64,000 nucleotides of DNA from Corythucha ciliata (lineage: Eukaryota > Arthropoda > Insecta > Hemiptera > Tingidae). The notes under the pieces were generated by a model. That model was not told the DNA's origin. It searched no databases and was given only the letters and a program-made list of their open reading frames with translations. Position 1 is the first letter of the stretch. The number at the start of each line of letters is the position of its first letter. The position numbers were made by a program, and so were the translations under genes. The stretch covers positions 51,302,751-51,366,750 of the forward strand of contig CM075942.1 in NCBI GenBank assembly GCA_038030265.1, in the 5' to 3' direction. Positions 56,934-64,000 of this stretch are shown here, in pieces.

Positions 56934-58449
56934 CAGGGTGGTCGGTTTTGAGTAGCAAAAAAAAAAAAAAAAAAATTGGGTAATAGTACACCAAAAATGG
57001 AATATAAAAGTCCTATTCGGATAGTGGTCTATCTCTTTTTGTTTTCGAGTAATATTTTTTTTTGTGATTTTTAGGCGCAAATGTATTTTTCAACAGAAAA
57101 ACTGCTATTTCTCAGCTTATACTTCACTTTTTTCAAAAGTAATGGCAGTTTCGTATTCTACGGAAAAATTTCTATGGGATGAATGCAAAAACAATATTCT
57201 AAATGGTCAAAAGCGCCTAAAAACGTAACGTTTTCGTTGCATCAATGCAAAAAAACAAAAATTTGACTTCAAACAACAATTTACTGTGTCGCCAAAAATT
57301 GCTTCACGCGTTGTCAAGCATCGTAAAAACTTCTCCGTTTTCCCAGCTTTCCAACGGTGTACTCAAAAGTGGAATTATCTCCCACCTTTGACAATAAAAT
57401 TCGAAAAGAAGCGAAAAATTCTTACATTTTGGGCTAAAAATGTGAATAATAACAGGTGCCAAAATTCATTTGTTTCGCTCTCTTTCTTGACAAATCCGAG
57501 CTCTGGCATAGTAAAAATTAAAATAATGTTGCATTTGAAGATTAAACAACAAACTTACACACAACCAACTCAAAAATTATAAAAATGACAAAAAGGTGTG
57601 CGCTTTTAGGGCACCTGCTGGTTTTTTATTTAAGTAGTGAAAAAGTCATACATTTTGGGCTAAAAATATGAATAATGACGAGCACGAGAAATGAGACGGT
57701 ACGAGAAATGAGAAAACGAGCACGAGAGTGCATCAGGAATGGAGGCGGGCACTTCGAGCAGCTGCTTAAATAAAAAACCAGCAGACGCCCTAAATTCGCA
57801 CACCTCTTCGTCCATTTTATTAATTGTTTTATTTGTTGTTTATTCTTCAAATGCAATGTTATTTTAATTTTTCCTGTGATAGAGCTTGGATTTCTCAAGA
57901 AAGAGAGCAAAACAAATTAATTTTGACCTGTTATTATTCACATTTTTAGCCCAAAATGTATGACTTTTTCGCTTCTTTTCGAATTTTATTGTCAAAGGAG
58001 GGAGATAATTCCACTTTCGAGTACACCGTTGGAAAGCTGGGAAAACGGAGAAGGTTTTTATGACGCTTGACAACGTGTGAAGCAATTTTTGGCGACACAG
58101 TAAATTGTTTTTTGAAGTCAAATTTTTTGTTTTTTTTTGCATTGACGCAAAGAAAACGTTACGTTTTTAGGCGCTTTTGACCATTTAGAATATTGATTTT
58201 GCATTCATCTCATAGACAATTTTCCGTAGATTACGAAACTGCCATTACTTTTGAAAAAAAGTGAAGTAGAAGCTGAGAAATAGCAGGTTTTCGTTGAAAA
58301 ATACAGTTGCGCCTAAAAATCACTAAAAAAAAATATTACTCGGAAACAAAAAGAGATAGGCCACTATCCGAATAGGATTTTTTTATCCCATTTTTGGTGT
58401 ACTATTACCCAATTTTTTTTTTTTTTGCTACTCAAAACCGACCACCCTG
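56934..58449. mobile_element. 1.5-kb near-palindromic foldback element with CAGGGTGG ends
   Basis: The arms, 56934-57634 and 57765-58449, are reverse complements of about 690 bp. They start CAGGGTGGTCGGTTTTGAGT and end ACTCAAAACCGACCACCCTG. TA is duplicated (56932-56933 and 58450-58451), as for Tc1/mariner-type insertion. The centre of about 130 bp contains GAGCACGAGA repeats and another copy of a phrase from the arms (ACATTTTGGGCTAAAAAT). Reading frames in the two arms mirror each other and no transposase is visible. Confidence 0.9.
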
Positions 58450-58451
58450 TA

Positions 58452-59083
58452 TAAGAAATGAGTGTAAGTTACTCATCAGAGTTGGCTTGTCTAATGTCAG
58501 AGACTATTAACTCGATTCAGCAAGGTTTTTATCAACAAAATTACATTAATGCTATAGATCCGTGTCTCTTTTTTCCCCTTTAATTTGCGTAATTGCCTCC
58601 CACGGAACAAACGGCGCGTCCGTGATGTGTGTAATGTGTCTGTGCATTGCCCAATGCCCAACCCCGCAAAACTTGAAACTGGATGAAAAAAGAAACAGAT
58701 GAACACGATGGTACGGTTAAAAGTGAGGGGTGCTCGGTGTTTGAGAAGTTGCGATGGTTGACTGGCGAGGGGGTGGGGGAGAATAATAATGTTGACATTT
58801 CATCATAGCTAAGCGGAGCAGTCCTTGAAATATTAGCTCTTTACCGATGAGAAGCCGTTTCTTGTTCCCACACACATTTCCATCTCTGATGAACCGACAC
58901 GACGGCGGAATAAAAACAGACTCGCGTTTTCCCAATGGGATCGATAACACGCTCGTGTTCTGGGACCTATGAAGGGGCGGGGAGGTTTTCGGAACGATTC
59001 ACACCCTCGAAATACTCAATAGATTCGGGGTTGAGCTCAAAAGTGTCGCATTTATCCAAAAAACCACACTCCTCATTAAATAG
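58452..59083. other. No gene seen
   Basis: Frames on the minus strand (58497-58950) overlap in different phases and are S/P/H-rich. No motif. Confidence 0.4.
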
Positions 59084-59455
59084 TCAAAGAGAATAGTCAT
59101 CACAAAATGAATTTTCCGTTCGAAGATTTATTTCTGTTGCGTAGTTGTTTTGTCGCATTATTGAAGATTTTCTGAGGTCATGCAGTTTTTTCGTCCCAAT
59201 GCCTGTATCCTGTATCTTAGGAACAGTGAAATATATTTCCTTTGAATACAATTGAATTAGCATTGATAAGAAATGATTTGACGTGCAATTAATTTCCACA
59301 TTCTCGAAGGATTTATTAATAATCTCACCCATTACTTCATTGCGGCTTTGCAGCTTTACTAATCCGTTTACAATGTCTTGTAAATTAACGCCCACGACTT
59401 TTCCTATAAAAACTGGTCTATACAAATTGTTATAAGGGTCTCTACGTTGCTTCAT
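59084..59455 (-). CDS. Uncharacterised 123-residue reading frame
   Basis: The best-looking unassigned frame in the window. Starting at an ATG (MKQRRDPYNNLYRPVFIGKV), it has balanced composition, no homopolymer bias and no competing frame of similar length. An amphipathic stretch near residues 25-50 (VNLQDIVNGLVKLQSRNEVM) is followed by IINKSFENVEINCTSNHFLS and a charged, Asn-rich C-terminus. There is no signal peptide or clear membrane segment. Two Cys residues are present but no metal-site spacing. I recognise no family. It could be a single exon, a piece of a mobile element or chance. No TIR or LTR structure borders it. Confidence 0.3.
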   Translation of the reverse strand: MKQRRDPYNNLYRPVFIGKVVGVNLQDIVNGLVKLQSRNEVMGEIINKSFENVEINCTSNHFLSMLIQLYSKEIYFTVPKIQDTGIGTKKLHDLRKSSIMRQNNYATEINLRTENSFCDDYSL

Positions 59456-59889
59456 CCTTCTTACGATTTTTCTTTTGTTATTTCAAAAATAGGTATTTAA
59501 AGAAAAAAAGTTTCCTCGCTCATTCAAAGGCAAGTTTTCAGTTTCAAAGAGGAAGTTCCATTCATTCTTACGCTTGTGAAGTGTCCTTGCCTCCCGGAGC
59601 ACGTCAATTTACTATTGTGTCGGTTATAAAAATTATCAAAGGCCTGTTGTAATTTTACATAATAAGTTGATTACAATAAGCTCTGACGGATTTTATTTTG
59701 TTTGTTAAAAAAATAAAATTGAGTAAATAGTTATCAATCAGCAACATTACAAGTGCTGCGGCATACTTTTTTCCAGGGAGAAAACCTATTTTGGGTGGAT
59801 AACTTCGCTTCAAAAGAAAAAAAAGTATTTTTATATACTGCCATTAAGCATAATGAAGCCATTAAACATGGTGTTAAACATGAAGGTGG
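59456..59889. other. No gene seen
   Basis: AT-rich sequence upstream (in minus orientation) of the 59084-59455 frame. No TATA box or initiator that I would defend. Confidence 0.35.
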
Positions 59890-59975
59890 TTTTTTAGAGA
59901 GTCAAATCCGCGAATTTTGGTTATTGAAATAGCCAAATTCACGAAATTTAGTTTTTCGAATAGTCAAACTTGGTT
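59890..59975 (+). repeat. Short family B tract
   Basis: Two to three units: GTCAAATCCGCGAATTTTGG, AGCCAAATTCACGAAATTTA, GTCAAACTTGG. Confidence 0.5.
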
Positions 59976-60354
59976 TTTTAGCGATTTTGTTAGTTTGTTC
60001 TTTCAACAGCGGCCTTAAGTTAAGGAAGGTCTCTGAATATGGCCTTTAGTATATTAACGACCACAAAAATGACGAAATCCTATTTTACGGTTCCGTAGAA
60101 CGCACAGGTGGATCTAGGGGGGGGGGGGTAACAGCATAATTACCTCCCTCCCCCTGGAGCTTGGAAAATCTCTCAAAACGTGGGGGAAGGGGAGTGTTGG
60201 GCAGGAGGTGGGGATTTACTGGTGGAGGGGAATGGGTTTCGATTCCTCCCCCCCCTGAGAGAGGTCCCAGATCCGCCCTTGGTAGAACGGATAATTTAGC
60301 TCCTTGGTTCTGGCTGTTTGGGCTTTTCCCAAGTTTATCCAAGAATTTACGCTC

Positions 60355-60458
60355 ACTCTCATTTCAAGCGATTTTAGCAGAAAAAGTTATTTTTCTCCAT
60401 TTCAGGTTCGAATTAGCGATTACTTCACATTTAGCAGCGAGTTAGCAAATTTCCTTAA
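60355..60458 (+). repeat. Family A array, left part
   Basis: Units such as TTTTTCTCCATTTCAGGTTC, GAATTAGCGATTACTTCACA and TTTAGCAGCGAGTTAGC. Cut by the element at 60459 and resuming at 62496. Confidence 0.65.
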
Positions 60459-62495
60459 TAGTCCAGTCAACGAATGATTCTAGAAGGAATGAGCGAAAGC
60501 AGAAAGTCTGACTCCGGAACCATGTTTGAACTAGTTAGAAGGTTAACATACTAAAAGTCCCCACCCCTAGCAGGTGAGCCCGAGTGGGGGGAGCACAAAG
60601 AAGGTACCATTTTTCGGATTTTCACTGATATCTCGAAAACAGAGCATCGTAGGCAAAACGTTTGTGATAATCAATTAAAGCTGACATAAATATCAAAACC
60701 TTTCGTCATATGCATGTTTCACTAATTCCTAACCGTTCTCGAAATACATGCCCCGCAAAATTATAAATGTCCGAAAAAAAAAATTTATTCCACGTTTTCC
60801 GTTGAACATTCTTTTATATCGTCTAAACCGTTTATCCTAGGGGAAAGCCCTCAGGAAGGAAGTTTTAGAGGATTTAATTATCTTACATAAACATACATGC
60901 ATAAACAAATATATATTGAACGGCTCAAAAGTTACACAAGTTTTAAAAATGTTGGCCAATTTCAACTTTTTTGGTTGAACCGATGTGAAACTTCAATATG
61001 CATTTTCTCAATAGGCAAGTTGAGGGACAGGTATGGAAAGGAAAACACCTGTAGTGTGAATACACACTGCTTTACCAGCTCAGGAATATGGGAAACAGGT
61101 GCTAAGCTGGTACAGTGCAAACAAGGTGGATACCTCCCTCAACAACCATCGTCTCCAATGCTTCCTAAAGTCTGCGTCGATCATAAAACCTGGCATTTCA
61201 TCCCTTCTACTAACCGAAGGAGTCACCCAGGAGCACTGTTTCCGGGTTTCCGGTCTCAAATTTCGTTTGGAAATGCATTGTGCCCTAAAACTGGGGATGG
61301 GATCAGAACATCAACAACCACTTTGTTCCCAACTAAACAACCAGCTCCACTGCACCGGTATACTACACCCTCAATCTTATATTATTTCGTCGGTGTATTA
61401 CCGACCGCAGCAGTGGAAAATTTGGATGCAGGAAGGCATCGATGCCATGATTCAACATCTGCGAAGCTGCTACGGGAGATGCGTCAATAGGAGCCACTTG
61501 ACGATCAGGAAAAGGGCTATGATGATGATGACACGGAAACAGTTTTAACAAAATCGTTTAAACCCAACGCAACGCTTAAACAGACATTGTCGAGACCTAA
61601 GCCTCATTATACCACTAGAAATACAAGAAGGTTAAGGTTGAAATACAAGAATGTTAAAATTCCGAAATTCCTGGAATATACTAAGATCATCGGACTTTTA
61701 ATAGACAGTTTTGGTACCCCGTGCGGCGTTGGTCCACTGTTCGACTACGCAAGCCCTCCCACGTCATTGAAATCCCCCCTCCACCAATCAACTTTCCCAC
61801 GGCTCATCATCCCTTGATATTAACTGATAAAAAGCAGAGAAGTACATTGCGTGTATGAGAGGGGGGGGGGGCAGTACATGAAACTACACTGTACATGTGG
61901 ATTGTCTACAGTTGAAGGCTTCAGGAGAGAAATGTGTTTAGAAAATAATGGATTAGAAACAGTTCAACAAAAAAAGTTGAAATTGGCCAACATTTTTAAA
62001 ACTCTTACAACTTTTGACCTGTTCAATATAAATTTGTTTATGTATTCACAATTTCCAAAGATAATTAAATCCTCTAAAACTTCCTTCCTGAGGGCATTCC
62101 CCTAGGATAAACGGTTTAGACGATATAAAAGAATGTTCAACGGAAAACGTGGAATAAAAATATTTTTTTCGGACATTTATAATTTTGCGGGGCATGTATT
62201 TCGAGAACGGTTAGGAATTAGTGAAACATGCATATGACAAAAGGTTTTGATATTTATGTCAGCTTTAATTGATTATCACAAAAGTTTTGCCTACGATGCT
62301 CTGTTTTCGAGATATCAGTGAAAATCCGAAAAATGGTACCTTCTTTGTGCTCCCCCCACTCGGGCACACCTCCTAGGGGTGGGGACTTTTAGTACGTTAA
62401 CCTCCTAACTAGTCCAAACATGGTTCTGGAGTCAAACTTTCTGCTTTCACTCATTCCCTCTTGACCACCTTTTTGAACATTCATTTACAGGACTA
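60459..62495. mobile_element. Long-TIR element (2.04 kb) with unexplained internal cargo
   Basis: Ends TAGTCCAGTCAACGAATG and, inverted, CATTTACAGGACTA. The left (60459 to about 60970) and right (about 61975 to 62495) arms are reverse complements of about 500 bp with scattered differences. TAA flanks both sides (60456-60458 and 62496-62498). Excision rejoins CCTTAATTTTG, a normal family A word. The terminal word links it to 45913-47450. Unlike that element, the central 1 kb (60970-61975) is not AT-rich hairpin filler but GC-balanced, gene-like sequence. Confidence 0.85.
60971..61817 (+). other. Gene-like central segment of the long-TIR element
   Basis: Overlapping open frames of 197 codons (60897-61490) and 149 codons (61099-61548) cover this segment, followed by 76 codons (61587-61817) in a third frame. 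The second has ordinary composition (LSWYSANKVDTSLNNHRLQC, then ISSLLLTEGVTQEHCFRVSG). An Asp-rich patch, GYDDDDTETVL, occurs in another phase near 61517. I recognise no domain; there is no RNase H-like DDE signature, so it is unlikely to be a transposase. A captured host-gene fragment is one reading, but which frame was coding is unclear. Confidence 0.3.
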
Positions 62496-62690
62496 TAATT
62501 TTGTTCGTGAATTATCACTTCTTAATTTTTCCGCGAATTAGCCTCTTTTCTCAATTTTAGCCCTGAATGAGCGCATTTTCGCAATTTTAGCCATTTTAAT
62601 ATATCAGCTTTCACTAAGCTTTTGACCCCATACATTCCCCACAAACAGCACATTAGCACGCCTTCTCAAATTTAGCCGCATAGGGACTTA
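62496..62690 (+). repeat. Family A array, right part
   Basis: Continues after the element: GTGAATTATCACTTCTTAAT, CCGCGAATTAGCCTCTTTTC, AATTTTAGCCCTGAATGAGC. Ends with ACATTAGCACGCCTTCTCAA, similar to the edge at 30165-30185. Confidence 0.65.
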
Positions 62691-64000
62691 TTTCTGTGAG
62701 TAAGTACTCTTACACGGTGGTGGGCAAGTACGAAGGGGAGTTATAATTTTAACACAGCGTTATACTGTCACGATTTAAATGGTTGTCACGTGGATACCAC
62801 CAGTGATATTTCATATAACACCCCTTCGTACTTCAGCCGGTCTCAAGCATATTTTCAACGTGTTTTCAACTTTTTGTTATTCTCCATCGTAGTTGAAACC
62901 TATGAGGCTCCTCCTCCCCTATGCCCTGCTACAAATGATATGTTTATTATGAACGCAAAATAGAAGCTGGACAATAAAAGAATAATAAATAAGTTCCACA
63001 ACGAGGTGTATACGAGCAGTAAATGAAAACAGATGCAACAGCTTCTAACTAGTCCTATAAACTTTCAAATCTATTATACCCACACTCGAAGGATAAGTAA
63101 TGGGAAGCGCGACAAAATTCTAATATTTACTGATACACATCCATTTGAAACAGGATCCTCGCAATGAAGATTTTTTTCTGAACATATTTGGAGCTTGTTT
63201 CAAAATGAAGAACGTGTTTCATCGGTTAACGTTTTTACAGAATGGGGGGGGGGGTACAGAATGTCACATCGCGTGTTAAAGATGAGGAGGGATCAACTGC
63301 AATGCGCAAGTGACAATATGTATTGTAACATTTTTCTGAAGTTTTCTACCTAGTTCCTCGGAAGAAACAAGGAGGTTCCAATATACGTTAAAAGTCTCAT
63401 ACACCCTTTGCCACAAAGAAACACGTAACTCTTCATAAATTGCCCTTTTCACAACAAATAGGGTCCTTGTTCCTTTTTTCTTGCTGGTGGCAATTGGCCA
63501 AAAACTCTCACTTATCTCTGACACCCATAAACATCTGCGGTTGTGTTCAGAGTGGGGGATGTGTAATATTGTTCCCCCCCCCATTCTTTTTTTTCGATTG
63601 TGATTTATGGATAATATTAAGAGCACTGCAAGGCTCTGAAACCACTCAAGGTTACGTCCATCAATCATGAAAAATAACAGCCACCAACGTTTTTTTAATT
63701 TTTTTTCTTATTCTTTTCTCGCTCTTTCTTTCAATGCTGCAACGCGGAATTTTGACACGACACCTCCTATAGTCCACATCCTGTCAGTTCTCAGTTTTGT
63801 TGTAGCTGACAGATTTCGAAGTACGATCCCCTCCAACAGCCAACAGCGTTTTGATTGCCGAGCAGGGCCGTCTTCACCTTACCATCTTTACCTCTCGGTC
63901 CCAAAAAATGAAGCCGAGACGCAGCCCAACAACCGAACACCGACCGTAGGAAAACCACGTTGCACGTTCATCAAGTCGCTGCTGTCAACAATTTGTCCTT
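62691..64000. other. No gene seen
   Basis: AT-rich sequence. A minus frame at 63276-63668 (130 codons) contains a non-low-complexity central part (ELRVSLWQRVYETFNVYWNL), but it is overlapped by a plus frame and has no recognisable domain or splice borders. G run at 63243-63252. Confidence 0.4.

Noticed and set aside
57286..58142. Frames reading KNFSVFPAFQRCTQKWNYLP-like peptides on both strands
   Set aside because: The same peptide appears once per arm of the palindrome. There is no conserved domain and no evidence of coding.
45913..62495. Autonomous Harbinger or mariner transposase within the long-TIR elements
   Set aside because: No DDE-type motif series, MADF/Myb domain or helix-turn-helix could be read in any frame.
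63276..63668. 130-codon minus-strand frame
   Set aside because: Part of it looks protein-like, but there is no recognisable domain, the C-terminus is unsupported and a plus-strand frame overlaps. Left as unannotated.

Overview
This window looks like non-coding, repeat-rich nuclear DNA from an animal, most likely an arthropod. It has no operons, no bacterial-style genes and no RNA gene. I see no intact host gene. Nearly all interpretable structure is transposable-element debris and degenerate tandem repeats. The arthropod inference rests on a Ty3/gypsy LTR element with a tRNA-Ser primer site, a non-LTR (LINE) reverse transcriptase with an (ATT)n tail, a FLYWCH-type zinc finger, and many short terminal-inverted-repeat (TIR) elements. 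Species is not determinable from what I can see.

Layout. Two unrelated families of degenerate roughly 30-bp tandem repeats form the background. Family B (words such as CGAAATTGGTTTTTGAA and GAGCCAAACC) occupies about 60-690, 4903-5480, 6590-6920, 15480-16110, 19205-19580, 23615-23960, 37120-37880, parts of 40310-45912, 55060-55230 and 59890-59975, in both orientations. Family A (words such as AATTTTAGCCGCGAATTAGC and GCTTTTTCTC) occupies 9660-10630, 23310-23610, 28840-30150, 60355-60458 and 62496-62690. TIR elements have landed in these arrays, and in several cases removing the element restores a normal array unit, which defines exact ends and target-site duplications (TSDs): 702-956, 5484-5928, 9893-10140 and 60459-62495. 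Other TIR elements lie at 7182-7321, 12021-12835 (hAT-like, 8-bp TSD), 16323-16440, 19717-19902, 22059-22636, 23431-23566, 32820-33123, 33698-34074 (one nested in another), 42269-42404, 45913-47450 and 56934-58449 (a 1.5-kb near-palindrome).

The 40-51 kb interval is the densest. A frameshifted FLYWCH-domain fragment (40570-40865, minus) lies next to a 3-kb direct duplication (40996-44027 and 44211-47121). Only the first copy holds a 136-bp TIR insertion; the second keeps the empty TA site. Only the second copy has the complete long-TIR element. Next comes an internally deleted Ty3/gypsy element on the minus strand (48254-50030): two short LTRs, a primer-binding site, and an integrase reading frame whose catalytic Glu is Lys and whose C-terminal part is frameshifted. 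Directly after it is a 5'-truncated, frameshifted LINE (about 50115-51470) ending in (TTA)n.

The rest (1.1-4.9, 7.3-9.7, 12.8-15.5, 16.4-19.2, 24-28.8, 34-37, 37.9-40.2, 51.9-55 and 62.7-64 kb) shows homopolymers, microsatellites and chance reading frames only. There is no gene set working together. The interest lies in the mobile-element archaeology, in gene-like fragments inside TIR elements (12311-12526 minus; 61.0-61.8 kb), and in a shared word, ATNNCTCGAAAAC-like, that recurs in hairpin elements with different ends.
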